The notes: generated by a model from the sequence alone, not told the origin. Numbered from the stretch's first letter, positions 1-10,370 are shown. The stretch: 64,000 nt of DNA from Pictodentalium vernedei (GCA_031216915.1 CM062288.1:175501919-175565918), one strand, 5' to 3'. Translations and numbers: made by a program.

Positions 1-755
1 TCAAACTCGATCTGCCTCATTAGTGTAATTAAATTCCGGCAGAAAAACAGCATGTCAAACAATTCTATACTAGTAAACAGAGATCATTAACATCAGTCCT
101 TACCTCGACTGGGATACATGTATACATAATGCTGTAAATAGATATTAAAATTTGACTACATATACAGAATGAAGAGAGTGTATTTTTACTTAATCACAGC
201 GCCATATATTCTCCACTCGAAAAGTATTTATAATTGTTCATAACGAAAAGTATTTATAATTGTTCATAACAGCACAAGAAACTCGGGCAAACTTTCATCA
301 AGTGGTCCATTTGATAAATGTTTGCAAGTGCTTCTTGTGTTTTGGCCTTCGAAATTGTAATAATTACTAAGTGAAAAATCTATCCCACAGCAATTTACTG
401 GTAATCCTTCCTCCACATACTGTAGTCTCAATATTTTCTTTCTGTCTGATTGTGATTTCTCTACTGACCTCACTAATAGCACATTATATTTTGCATTGCA
501 CATAGCAAACGATTTGCTGTTCATATTCAACATTACGTGAATACATGATATAATAGGCACTGAGAAATATTGTAGATACTCCATGCATGGATCTAGATTA
601 CATGTAAGAATGTCATGTAAGAACACATCTGATTGTATGTTATGTGTCTGATTGATGTTGTGATATGAATGAAATGCTTTGACACAAAACAGTGTCAAGC
701 AAGAAAGTAAACACACAGCAGAGGGGGAATTATTCTTTGAAAATATCAGCTTTGT
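1..755. other. AT-rich intergenic stretch, no gene recognised
   Basis: I see no repeat family, RNA gene or protein family here. One 150-codon minus-strand frame (264-716) is open and starts with a hydrophobic stretch, but its sequence matches nothing I recognise and its codon use is that of AT-rich noncoding DNA, so I do not call it a gene. A short direct repeat of 'cgaaaagtatttataattg' occurs at about 218-262. Confidence 0.5.
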
Positions 756-811
756 TCATTATTTATTTATTCATTGGTGCTGAAAGTCACATATTTCTGC
801 ACAATGGCTAA
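756..811 (-). repeat. 3'-end fragment of the tRNA-SINE family
   Basis: The segment 'gtcacatatttctgcacaatggcta' preceded by TTTA-type repeats matches the tail side of the SINE at 38239-38549 ('gtcacatatttatgcacaa') in the same minus-strand orientation. Only the last ~55 bp are present; the tRNA-like head is absent. This is a 5'-truncated or eroded copy. Confidence 0.6.
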
Positions 812-930
812 CTAAAACCTACTACACTAATCATACCCATGTTGCACATTTTAGAGGGCTTCAACCCCAAAGCATCAGGGATCAAAATACTTTTTTTTAT
901 TTGCATAGTGAAATGCCATACATTTTCAAA

Positions 931-1546
931 CAAGAGGCCTGTCACGCCTAGAGAGCTCCGCTGAGGGCCACTGATCGCATGGGCATGTTTTCTAATACTA
1001 ATATTGTTACAAACTTTAGCCAAAAAATTGCGGTCAGTAAACCCACAGGGTCAAGGTCACAGGATCAAGAAAATCTTAGATATTTTATGATCCTGTGACC
1101 TGTGACCTTGACCCTGTGGATTTACAGACCGCAGAATCATAAAATATCTAAGATTTTCTTGATCCTGTGACCTTGACCCTGTGGGTTTACAGACCGTAGA
1201 ATAATTGATGACACACCGTCTATTGATAATACATATTGTTATGAAGTTTGGTGTAAAAATATTCAGCGGTTCAGAAATTATGGCTTGGACAAACAAATAT
1301 CAAAAATATCTTAAGATTTTCTTGATCCTGTGACCTGTGACCTTGACCCTGTGGATTTACAGACCGCAGAATAATTGATGACACACCGTCTATTGATAAT
1401 ACATATTGTTATGAAGTTTGGTGGAAAAATATTCAGCGGTTTAGAAATTATGGCTCGGACAAATAAAATGTTGACGACGGACGGACGGACGACGGACGAA
1501 TCAGTATAAGAAAAGCTCTGCTGACTTTGTCAGCGGAGCTAAAAAT
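931..1546 (+). mobile_element. HINE-like tandem-repeat element H1
   Basis: A short non-autonomous element of the Helitron/Helentron-associated type. The 5' side carries 'agagctccgctgag'. The body holds direct and inverted copies of a unit containing 'gtgaccttgaccctgtg' and 'ttatgaagtttggtg'. Then comes a GACGGACGG-type microsatellite (about 1478-1499), and the 3' end is a hairpin, 'agctctgctgac' / 'gtcagcggagct' around a TTT loop (1514-1540), followed by AAAAATG. The 5' subterminal GCTCCGCTGA is the inverted match of the 3' hairpin arm, as in the other H elements of this window. No protein is encoded. The family assignment rests on architecture, not on a database match. Confidence 0.65.
1037..1190. 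repeat. Perfect 55-bp inverted repeat inside H1
   Basis: The arm at 1037-1091 is the exact reverse complement of the arm at 1136-1190, with a 44-bp spacer that holds another copy of the 'gtgaccttgaccctgtgg' motif. One tandem unit of the element has therefore been flipped. The DNA could extrude a long cruciform and RNA would fold into a strong hairpin. Confidence 0.9.
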
Positions 1547-1774
1547 GTATAACATTTTTTGAAAATTGTATAGCATTTTTATGTATCAAATTCAATAAAC
1601 AATAATGAGTGCTTTTGTTCCCTAGAAAGCAAATGACACTTAGTTACAAGTATATTAGTAGTAGGCCTACAAAGACATACAGTACAGACATACTGATTTG
1701 GTACTCTGCCAGCGTGTCAGTAGGCATCTATCCCCAATTACCCTTTTTCTCGAGTGGATACTTGAGGACATGGA

Positions 1775-1838
1775 GGCAAATCAGCAGTTCATGGACCACC
1801 AGGTATTCTACCTGGTGATACATAACTGCTGATTTGCC
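1775..1838. repeat. 64-bp near-perfect hairpin (MITE end or pre-miRNA-like)
   Basis: 'ggcaaatcagcagtt' at 1775 pairs with 'aactgctgatttgcc' at 1824-1838, and 'accaggta' pairs with 'tacctggt' across a 3-nt TTC loop. There is one bulge and about two mismatches in a ~31-bp stem. The size would suit a small-RNA precursor, but the tiny loop is more typical of a palindromic transposon remnant. Confidence 0.75.
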
Positions 1839-1927
1839 ATTGAACAATCCTCTTTCTACCAGACAGGTAGTTACTAGTTAGGACTAATGCCCATTGTCCA
1901 CCATGCTATAGAACTTGAGAACGTGCA

Positions 1928-1991
1928 CTGCATTTCGCAATGCATATTTAATGACTGCATAGCTTTTCCTGCATTTTGCATTGCGAAATGC
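1928..1991. repeat. Hairpin with 15-bp perfect arms
   Basis: 'gcatttcgcaatgca' and its reverse complement 'tgcattgcgaaatgc' flank about 34 bp. It lies ~90 bp from the previous hairpin, which hints at a decayed foldback element here. Confidence 0.7.
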
Positions 1992-2792
1992 GATGCCGTT
2001 TATTTTGATCCCTGCAAAGCATTGGTGACTGGGTCCTATTTTACCCGTAAAACAGAGCTTGTTTACCATAGAACACAAGCACTGCTTCCCTTGGTGGGGT
2101 TCCCATGGGGAGCTTTGTTCACTAAATTTAAGCTTAATCGAGTGATAAATACAAAACACAACTTGGGTAGAGCATGTCGGACATTGAATCAATGACCTTT
2201 GTTCTGCATTTTTTCTGTACATCACGAATGCCTTTGAAACTCATGAAATATGGGAAAAACTCGACATTGTGTTCTGTCTTCGTATATCACGACAGTAACA
2301 CAAGTACAAAGTCAAGTTTGGCCAATTGTTTATAAGTAGGGTGTCTACAAGTCTTAAATTCCTCCATATTAACAACTGTAAATGCTGTGCCAAAATTACA
2401 GTAATTGCACCCAAATAATGAAGTATTTAAAATCATTTTAACCAAGTTTTGCAATGTTCTGCTTGTAAGGTAGTCATGCTTCCTAAATATTGCAATATAG
2501 TTACATGTCAAATTAAAAGATAGAACTTGCATGCAAATTTCAAAACTCACATGGAATAGTTCACAGACTACTTTTCTTTGGAACCATTGTGAACTTGGTG
2601 CCGAAGTCTTTTATCAAATCTACTAACAGTGGCCTTCCAAAATAATCACATGTGTAAACTGTCCTTTGGGTGCATGAGGGTGCCATATGCAATGCTAAAG
2701 CATTTATGCACAAAAGGGATGAAATTCTGTTCAAACAGGATTTTGGCATGATGTAAGGCAATAAACAAACCTTTTTGAAAACAAGAACTAAA

Positions 2793-2824
2793 GGGGGGGC
2801 AGGGGGGGGTGGGGGGGGGGGGGG
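2793..2824 (+). repeat. G-tract with potential G-quadruplex
   Basis: A run of G interrupted by single C, A and T bases. It creates the artificial poly-Gly and poly-Pro frames seen on the two strands. Similar G or C homopolymers recur at 17511, 18071, 35390, 35648, 57708 and 58045. Confidence 0.9.
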
Positions 2825-3383
2825 ATCAAGCAGAATGAGAAATTCCAAAGAAAAGCACATTCAAATCTGTGTGTATGTGAGAAATAGTGGAAGTATCGAA
2901 ACATATGCTAAAAAGCCAAAATATTGGCAATCTCTCCCACCCTACCACCAGATCAAACCATGTTGACCCACTGGGATCATACTGGCTCTGCTGTACCCAA
3001 ATTAGACCAATCATACTTTAGAGGACTCACACTGGTAAAATTGGACATGTTTACCACAGTAATCAAATACAGCTTAATTTCCCACATTTCTCATCTCTTT
3101 TTTCCAAGTTTTATCTGTGTGAGGGGAAATTTAATATTTCATCCAAAAACACATTAATACTCATGGCATTTGGTTTGTGTTCATCAACTGAATGGAGCTG
3201 AAATGTTTAAAGAGTTTTCTTGATTGATTCATCACAAGGATTAACCTTGGTTAACCGATCAATCACTTGCCCTAATAGGTAGCTGAATAACTGCCACACT
3301 GTTGATGATTTACAGCATTAGCCAAAGCTTTACTCAACATGACTGAAAAAAACAGCCAGCACTAAATACAAAAATCCCCATTT

Positions 3384-3492
3384 AAATTTTATTATATTTT
3401 CAATTTTTGTCTCAAAAACAGAGCTCATTGAGCTCATTCCAATGAAAGATCATAAGCTATGTTGGTGAGACAAAAATTGAAAATTTTTTAAT
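3384..3492. repeat. Foldback (MITE-like) palindrome
   Basis: 'ttttcaatttttgtctca' is mirrored by 'tgagacaaaaattgaaaa' across ~60 bp that include 'gagctcattgagctc'. Another foldback with a GAGCTC-rich centre lies at 15484-15645, so they may be distant relatives. No target duplication is clear. Confidence 0.6.
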
Positions 3493-3851
3493 AATGCAAG
3501 TATCGTCTGCTACCTGCATTTGGTAAAGGGTTGAGAATGACCATTTCCAGGTACTGATATAGTATAATGACCGTGCAAGTGAACAAATATGTCAGCATGT
3601 AACTTGCATGCTTTTTATCTCTGTCTCGTATAACTGATGTGAGTCAGTGTGTTAATGTTAATATTTGCCTGTTTTGGAGCAAATTTGTTCTTTTGTTAAC
3701 CCATATAATACAGTTGTTCAAAAGTAACGGTAAATCAATCCATTACTTTTTTGATCGATCAGAATGTTGATCATTGGTTAATCAATTAATCAAATAACCA
3801 TTTAGGCTCTAGAACTGAATATCTGAAAAAATGTGAGTGTTTGACAAGGCA

Positions 3852-4067
3852 GGCCTGGTCTTTTGAGGAGAGCAATAGCTCCCGCCCTTCATGGCTCCTG
3901 CAAAATCAATTTAAGGAGAGCCATAATTGCTCTCCTTAAGAGCTGTAATAGCTATCCTTAAACCTTTAATTCCCTTATTAATAACAGACTAAAGTATAGA
4001 ATAGCTCTCCTGGCACAGGTTCAGGGGAGCCATAGTAGCTCCCCTAGATTTTTCAAAAGGTCAGGCC
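3852..4067. mobile_element. 216-bp TIR non-autonomous DNA element with 10-bp TSD
   Basis: The element starts GGCCTGGTCTTTTGA and ends in the inverted counterpart TCAAAAGGTCAGGCC. It is flanked by an exact duplicate 'tgacaaggca' (3842-3851 and 4068-4077). The interior is itself palindromic, with repeated 'aggagagc' and 'gctctcct' blocks. It is too short to encode anything. A longer relative with the same GGCCTGG termini lies at 16849-17784. The long target duplication suggests a Mutator-like or related superfamily, not Tc1/mariner. Confidence 0.75.
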
Positions 4068-4270
4068 TGACAAGGCAAGTCAAGCTTTCAAGTTGCTAAA
4101 AAAATAAAAAATCTGTTTCTCAGGCCCTCCCGCATGGTCCTTTTGGCTGCCGCATGCTCTCTTTTTACAACCAATTTAAACTTAAAAAAAATAAAAATTA
4201 AATGGTTTATGTCCGATATTTTACCCAAATTAAAAAATTTGATGAATTTGTCCCTCGAGTGCAAGAAGGC

Positions 4271-5251
4271 TGTTACGGTGTGGAATTATTAATGATATTG
4301 GTAACAGAAAGAAATCTGAGAATCAGCAACAAAACTATGAATTTAACTATTCTGAAATTTAATTAAAAAGAATTAATATATAAAAAAAAATGATACAAAG
4401 ATCTTTTACACTAATTGGTTTACAGAAAATAAAAACAGTGGTACTTATCAATTATAGAATTAGTCCAAAGTACAGTTTGACAGAATCCAGTAATCCAGTG
4501 GTGAAGTATCTTCTGAAGAAAGTTACCAGCTGGTAGATGTAGTATTAAATCCAAGAATGTCTCTTCAGAAACAGTATCCCGTAGATTTATAATAAAATTT
4601 TCACTTAGAAATTTCAGCAGTCTCCAATAAAATATAATAAAATTCTCCACAAAATTCAAATGGAGTAAAAATCCAAGAAGTATTGGCGCCACAGGTAATT
4701 TCCAAACAATCCAGTAGAATCCTGGCTTTTCACAAAATATTATTATTCTGTTTCACAGAAAGTATAAATTCTCTTTTCCAAGACGAATAGATTCTCTTCA
4801 AAATTCTCTTTTGGAATCAATCTCCAAATTCACAAAGAAGCACTGCTTCTATAATAAATGCACTGTTCTGAAACAATAATCTTCTCCAATGGAAATAACT
4901 GAAGTGAGTCTTTTTGAAAGGCTTTCTAAGAATGAGTTTTTGAATTCTGTTGACAAACCTTTATATAGTAACCAGATAGAATGTCCCAGAAGAGGAAGTT
5001 TCTGTAATGTTCTATTAGTTTCTGGGGGATTCTGTTAAAGTTCAAGTAAACAAGGTCATTGACCTATTTAAACAATTAAACAATCAACAGCTATATGTAC
5101 AATATATCAGTGTAACAAAGATGTAAACAAGGTCACTGAGTGCAAAAGAGTTAGACCAGTCAGAAAATGCAGAAATAAAAAAAAAAATCGTTCTCACATA
5201 ATTATCAACTTAAAGATATATCAATCTCAATATGATATGGGGGCTATAACA
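4271..5251 (-). repeat. 3' LTR of the Gypsy element
   Basis: A 981-bp direct repeat of 10394-11375, in element orientation TGTTATAGCC to CCGTAACA. It holds a TATA-like box on the minus strand (about 4959-4968, reading TATATAAAGG). The 90-codon frame at 4420-4692 recurs identically in the other LTR and is most likely incidental. Confidence 0.95.
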
Positions 5252-5262
5252 CACCCCACCTT
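5252..5262 (-). promoter_or_regulatory. Polypurine tract of the Gypsy element
   Basis: Read on the minus strand, AAGGTGGGGTG lies directly upstream of the 3' LTR, the position used for plus-strand priming in LTR elements. It is short and contains T, so the call rests mainly on position. Confidence 0.65.
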
Positions 5263-5422
5263 AAAAGAAAAAGTTTGAAGGTACTGAAAACTTTTTTACA
5301 TAATTTTAGCAGACTCTGACTGGTTTACAATACACACACACCATAATCTTCACAATTTTTTTTTTTTTTTAATAAACATAGATACACTTGAAGTGAAAAG
5401 GGACCGATCATATCATTTTAAA

Positions 5423-8400
5423 TTAGGATATTCTGGAAAGAGCATCAGCTACAACATTATCTCTTCCCGAAATATGCCTAATCTCTAAATTATATTCTTG
5501 AAGGGCTAAACTCCACCGCAACAATCTTTGATTCTTGTTTTTCATTTTATTGATAAATGTTAAGGGGTTATGATCGGTGTAAACTGTAATTGGACATTGG
5601 GCGGTTCCTAGATACGCATCAAAATGGGTTAATGCCAAAATTAGAGCCAAAGTTTCTTTTTCTACCGTAGAGTAATTCTTTTGATGTCTGAGAAATTTTC
5701 TGGAAAAATAACATACAGGGTGATCAATACCTTGGGAATCTTCCTGGGCAATATACCCACCTGCTCCATTGTCACTTGCATCTATGAATAATTTGAAGGG
5801 CTTTTCATAATTGGGACTGGCCAGGACAGGGGAATTATTTAATGAAGTTTTTATTCTGTTAAAGGATTTCTGACATTCCTCAGTCCAAACAAACTTAACC
5901 TTTTTGCTCAATAAACTGGTCAAAGGGGAGACAACATCTGAGAAATTTAAACAAAATTTTCTATAATATCCAGCCATGCCTAAGAATCTCATGAGCTCTT
6001 TTTTAGATTTTGGTACTGGAAAATTTACAATGGCATCAACTTTCGCCGCAATCGGCCTCACCTGCCCCTGCCCCACAACATGACCTAAATAATTTACAGT
6101 TGCTTTGCCAAATTCTGATTTTACCAAGTTAATAGTTAGGTTGGCTTGGGTCACTTTGTCAAAAAATTCTTGAATATGCTTTAGATGATCAGCCCAATTT
6201 GTATCTGTGTGTATAATAACATCATCAATATAAGCTTCACTGTGATCTAGGTCTGCAATTAAGTGGTTAACCATGTGCTGGAACATTGCCGGAGAGTTTT
6301 TCATGCCAAAAGGGGTAACTTTATATTGATACAATCCAAATGGTGTAACAAAAACAGATATATCTTTTGCTTTTTCTGTTAAAGGGACTTGCCAATAACC
6401 CTTTAACAAGTCAAATTTTGTCACAAATTTAGCATGGCCAAGTTTGTCAATGCAGTCATCAATTCTTGGAATTGGATAATTGTCTGTTTTGGTGAGGCTG
6501 TTCACCTTTCGGTAATCCGTACAAAATCGGTAACTGCCATCAGGTTTTGGGACGAGTATACAGGGCGAACTCCAGTTGCTATGGCTAGGTTCTATGATAT
6601 CATTGTCCAGCATATACTGTATTTCCTTTCGCATGATCTCAGCTTTGAAAGGGTTCAATCTATATGGATGCTGTTTGATGGGATTTTCCTCTCCTACATC
6701 AACATCATGAAAAATAACAGATGTCCTACTAGGCACATCGGGAAATAAGTGTTGATATTTGAAAATTAAATCAACTAAATCCTTTCTTTGGTCAGGCAGT
6801 AAATAATCAGTTTTATTTTGTAGATCTCTCAGGACATCTGAGTTCTGTAACTTCAGAGGTACATTTTCGCCGCCTTCATGAATATCCTCTACAGGATTTT
6901 CCAGCTCATCCATGTGGGTGACTGTTGAGACTGGTAGAGAGTTTGGTTCTCTTTCATAATAAGTTTTCAACATATTTATATGGCACAGCTGAGTATTTTT
7001 GAGTCTATCGGGAGTCTCAACAACATAATCAGTATCACTGATCTTGTGCTTAACAATATAAGGGCCTGAATATCTTGCTTGTAAAGCATTGCCCTTTAAA
7101 GGGAATAAGACTAGCACCTTGTCCCCAGGTTTAAAGGTGCGAAATTTTGCCTTTTTATCATACCAGGTCTTCATATGACTCTGGGCTTTCTGTAAATGTT
7201 TATTTGCCATTTCTCTGGCCTGGTGCAGTTTTTCCTTAAAAGTGGACACATAGTCCAGAAGAGAAATTTCAGGTGGCTCTTCCTCGAGCCATTTCTCCTT
7301 CAAAACAGTGAGTGGACCCCTCACTGAGTGTCCAAACACTAATTCAAAAGGGCTGAACCCCAGAGATTCCTGTACAGTCTCACGGACTGCAAATAAGAGG
7401 AGATGTACTCCTTCATCCCAATCCTTCTCATTATTCTCCCCATAGGCCTTTATCATGGTCTTCAGTGTTTGATGAAAGCGTTCTAGAGCTCCTTGACTTT
7501 CGGGATGATAGGCACTTGATGTGTACTGCTTAATTTTGAGCTCATACATCACCTGCTGAAAAATGTTTGACATAAAATTTGAGCCTTGGTCCGATTGCAC
7601 TGACCTGGGTAGACCGAAAGTCGTGAAAAATTTTATCAAGGCCTTAACTATTGTCTTAGTTTTAATATTTCTTAGAGGTATAGCTTCAGGAAATCGTGTA
7701 GAAGCACACATGATGGTAAGAAGATATTCATTTCCAGATCTTGTTCTAGGCAATGGGCCAACACAATCAATAATAATTCTACTGAATGGCTCCTCAAAAG
7801 CAGGGATTGGTTGAAGGGGAGCAGGAGGAATCTTCTGGTTGGGTTTTCCTACAATTTGACAGATGTGGCATGTTTTACAAAATTCGACAACATCCTGTCG
7901 AAGCTTGGGCCAGTAAAAACATTGCTGAATACGAGAGTAGGTCTTCCTAATTCCCAAATGTCCAGCCATTGGATTTTCATGAGCCAGGCTTATTATTTCA
8001 TTCCGGTATTTAGTGGGGACAACTATTTGATAAATAACCTCCCAATCACTATTGGAGGGTACTTCTGGTGGTCGCCATTTCCTCATAAGTACACCAGATT
8101 TTCTGAAATAACAGACAGGGGAGTTTTGGGCTTCAGCCTGTGTTAGAGCCTTTTCACGTGGCTCGGCAAGGTCAGGATCACTTTCCTGTTCCTGAATTAA
8201 AGATGTCCGGGAAATGACATTCAAGGAGGTCCCCCTATCACTCTCAGGTGTAGTGACCTCTTTACAATTTCTAGAGGAGTCATCACACTGACTCAAAAAT
8301 GTCTGAGACAAATCAATATCTTCAGAATCCATAATTCTGTGACTGTTCTTATCCTCAGCTTTGCTGTTTAAATCAACACAATTGAGGTTGTTATCAACCT

Positions 8401-10240
8401 CAGCTTTCTTTGCCATGGACCGAGTCACAGCACATGCTGGAAAGGCAAAAGGAAAACATTCCTTCAAATTAATAATACTTTCATCTGTGCTCGGCTTATC
8501 CACCACTTGAGGTTCTACAGTGACTTTGTCACCAGCTAAGTCATTTCCCAATAATAAAGAAATACCTTTTACAGGTAGAGTAGGTCTGATTCCTACTGTC
8601 ACAGTCCCATTTACTAAGCTACTTCTTAAATTTATTTTATGAAGTGGGACCTTTAAAGAGTTTGACTCAATACCTGATATTAGAACTTGTGCCCCTGTAG
8701 CACTTTCTTCAGAAAATGGCAAAATGCCTTCTAACATTAATGACTGAGTAGCCCCTGTGTCTCTCAGTATTTTTATTGGTAAGGAACAGTGCTTATCCCC
8801 ATCAAGGGAAACAAAGCCTTCAGAAATAAATGGCTTATAATTTTCTAAAGTGTCTTGCTTTATAACATAATTTTCAGGGCATGGAGCACATGCTAGTGCA
8901 TTCTGTGAAGTAGAGGACTCATTTTTCCTTTTTAACAGCCAGCAATCAGATAATAAATGACCTGCTTTTTTACAATAATTACAAGTTTTAGCTGAAATGT
9001 TGGGTCGTAATGGTGTAGGGCTGGCATTGGATGACTTATTCTCATTAGGCTTCCGATAAAATTTAGGTGGTGAAAAGTTCGTAGGATGAGAAGGATGATT
9101 GGAAGGATGAGTTTTATCTGAAGCTGGTCTAGGTCCACTTTGGAAAGAATTCTTGTGGGGCCAAACATTTGTGGCGTTACGACTCATTTTATGAGTTAAG
9201 GCATAGTCATCTGCCAGTACTGCTGCTCTATTTAATGTGTCAACTTTTTGTTCATCCAGGTGGGCCTTTATATCTGAATGTATCTTTCCTTTGAACTCCT
9301 CAATCAGCATCATTTCCTTTAATTTTGTAAAATCTTTCCCTGTTTCTTTTGAGTGGCACCACCTGTCAAATAAATTTTGCTTTTCTCTGGCAAATTCCAC
9401 ATGAGTTTGATTTTCATTTTTATAATAATTTCTGAATTTCTGCCTATATGCCTCAGGAACAAGTTCATATGCCTTAAGTATTGCCTCTTTAACAGCGTCA
9501 TAATTGTTGCTTTGCTCAGAAGATAGAGCGGAATAGATTTCTTGGGCCTTCCCTTTCAAAACACTTTGCAGTAGCAAAGTCCATACATCCCTTGGCCATT
9601 CTAAACTTGTTGCCACTTTTTCAAAATGTGAAAAATATTTATCAACTTCTTTTTCTTGAAAGGGGGGAACTAGCCTAACATGTTTAGTTGCATCAAATCT
9701 ACTTGGAGAAATTACATTTGAGCCTTGACGTTGAGATTCTAATTCTTTTATTTTTATTTCCTTTTGGGCCTGAATTTCTAATTCTTTTAAGTGCATTTCT
9801 TTTTGAGCTTCTATTTCCCTTAATTTTAATTCCCTATCCTCTTTTTCTTTTTGAGCCTGAATTTGTTCCCTTTCTTTTTGAGCCTGAATTTGTTCCCTTT
9901 CTTTTTGAGCTTCTAATTCTTTTAATTTCATTTCATTTTCCTGCCTTTTCATTTCTTGTTGCATTTCTAATCTCTTTAGTTCCAATTCTAACTTTTTGAG
10001 TTCAAGGGCATCAGTGGGTTGTGGTTCAGAGGGGAGAGTTTCAGACTGAGGCAAAAGGCCTTCCTCCATATAATGATTAACAATGAGCTGTTTAAGTTTA
10101 TGTTTGTTCAGACCAGGGGTGGCAGGTAATTTTAGATACTGAGCAAGTTGAAATAAATCCTCCTTCTTAAGAGATTCTAAAAGAGCCAAACTAGGAGAGC
10201 TTTCAAATTCAGAAATAAATTCTGTCACAATAAATACCAT
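5423..10240 (-). CDS. Gag-Pol polyprotein of a Gmr1-like Ty3/Gypsy retrotransposon (1605 aa)
   Basis: One frame encodes the whole element. The N-terminus (about 1-65) is a small helical region. A Lys/Glu/Gln-rich coiled coil with short repeats follows (about 78-175). Residues ~184-350 form a capsid region resembling the vertebrate SCAN domain (PEAYRQKFRNYYK). A zinc knuckle uses C420, C423, H428, C433. The protease motif DTG is at 494-496. The integrase has an HHCC finger (H754, H761, C788, C791), catalytic D825, D884, E920 with 35 residues between the last two, and a GPY/F motif near 1060. The reverse transcriptase has YIDD at 1337-1340. RNase H begins with FIDAS (D1487) and runs to the end. 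Protease-integrase-RT-RNase H is the reverse of the usual Gypsy order. Gag and Pol are fused without an internal stop. The start chosen is the first Met after the leader. I see no envelope frame. Confidence 0.95.
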   Translation of the reverse strand: MVFIVTEFISEFESSPSLALLESLKKEDLFQLAQYLKLPATPGLNKHKLKQLIVNHYMEEGLLPQSETLPSEPQPTDALELKKLELELKRLEMQQEMKRQENEMKLKELEAQKEREQIQAQKEREQIQAQKEKEDRELKLREIEAQKEMHLKELEIQAQKEIKIKELESQRQGSNVISPSRFDATKHVRLVPPFQEKEVDKYFSHFEKVATSLEWPRDVWTLLLQSVLKGKAQEIYSALSSEQSNNYDAVKEAILKAYELVPEAYRQKFRNYYKNENQTHVEFAREKQNLFDRWCHSKETGKDFTKLKEMMLIEEFKGKIHSDIKAHLDEQKVDTLNRAAVLADDYALTHKMSRNATNVWPHKNSFQSGPRPASDKTHPSNHPSHPTNFSPPKFYRKPNENKSSNASPTPLRPNISAKTCNYCKKAGHLLSDCWLLKRKNESSTSQNALACAPCPENYVIKQDTLENYKPFISEGFVSLDGDKHCSLPIKILRDTGATQSLMLEGILPFSEESATGAQVLISGIESNSLKVPLHKINLRSSLVNGTVTVGIRPTLPVKGISLLLGNDLAGDKVTVEPQVVDKPSTDESIINLKECFPFAFPACAVTRSMAKKAEVDNNLNCVDLNSKAEDKNSHRIMDSEDIDLSQTFLSQCDDSSRNCKEVTTPESDRGTSLNVISRTSLIQEQESDPDLAEPREKALTQAEAQNSPVCYFRKSGVLMRKWRPPEVPSNSDWEVIYQIVVPTKYRNEIISLAHENPMAGHLGIRKTYSRIQQCFYWPKLRQDVVEFCKTCHICQIVGKPNQKIPPAPLQPIPAFEEPFSRIIIDCVGPLPRTRSGNEYLLTIMCASTRFPEAIPLRNIKTKTIVKALIKFFTTFGLPRSVQSDQGSNFMSNIFQQVMYELKIKQYTSSAYHPESQGALERFHQTLKTMIKAYGENNEKDWDEGVHLLLFAVRETVQESLGFSPFELVFGHSVRGPLTVLKEKWLEEEPPEISLLDYVSTFKEKLHQAREMANKHLQKAQSHMKTWYDKKAKFRTFKPGDKVLVLFPLKGNALQARYSGPYIVKHKISDTDYVVETPDRLKNTQLCHINMLKTYYEREPNSLPVSTVTHMDELENPVEDIHEGGENVPLKLQNSDVLRDLQNKTDYLLPDQRKDLVDLIFKYQHLFPDVPSRTSVIFHDVDVGEENPIKQHPYRLNPFKAEIMRKEIQYMLDNDIIEPSHSNWSSPCILVPKPDGSYRFCTDYRKVNSLTKTDNYPIPRIDDCIDKLGHAKFVTKFDLLKGYWQVPLTEKAKDISVFVTPFGLYQYKVTPFGMKNSPAMFQHMVNHLIADLDHSEAYIDDVIIHTDTNWADHLKHIQEFFDKVTQANLTINLVKSEFGKATVNYLGHVVGQGQVRPIAAKVDAIVNFPVPKSKKELMRFLGMAGYYRKFCLNFSDVVSPLTSLLSKKVKFVWTEECQKSFNRIKTSLNNSPVLASPNYEKPFKLFIDASDNGAGGYIAQEDSQGIDHPVCYFSRKFLRHQKNYSTVEKETLALILALTHFDAYLGTAQCPITVYTDHNPLTFINKMKNKNQRLLRWSLALQEYNLEIRHISGRDNVVADALSRIS

Positions 10241-10370
10241 GATGAAAAGGTTTGCTGGTTCTCAGAATATAAATAATAATACTGAAATTTTCTAAGAAAA
10301 TTTAAATGTTTTGAAAGTGAGCCAAAATAATAATTGCAATTTGCAATTTTCTCGTTATCTAATATTCAAT

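Larger units (their letters stand above)
1549..3380. other. Intergenic stretch with small hairpins, no gene
   Basis: No gene or known element is visible apart from two compact hairpins (1775-1838 and 1928-1991) and a G-tract (2793-2824), listed separately. The open frames here are short, overlap on both strands and match no family I recognise. Confidence 0.5.

Noticed and set aside
264-716. 150-codon minus-strand frame with a hydrophobic start, a possible secreted protein
   Set aside because: No family resemblance, AT-rich codon use, no supporting splice or promoter context. Too weak to call.
2775-2966. Glycine- or proline-rich small proteins (also near 35335, 35590 and 57650)
   Set aside because: They are translations of G or C homopolymers.
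4420-4692. 90-codon frame present identically at 4420-4692 and 10544-10816
   Set aside because: It lies wholly within the two LTRs; identity reflects LTR identity, not coding selection.
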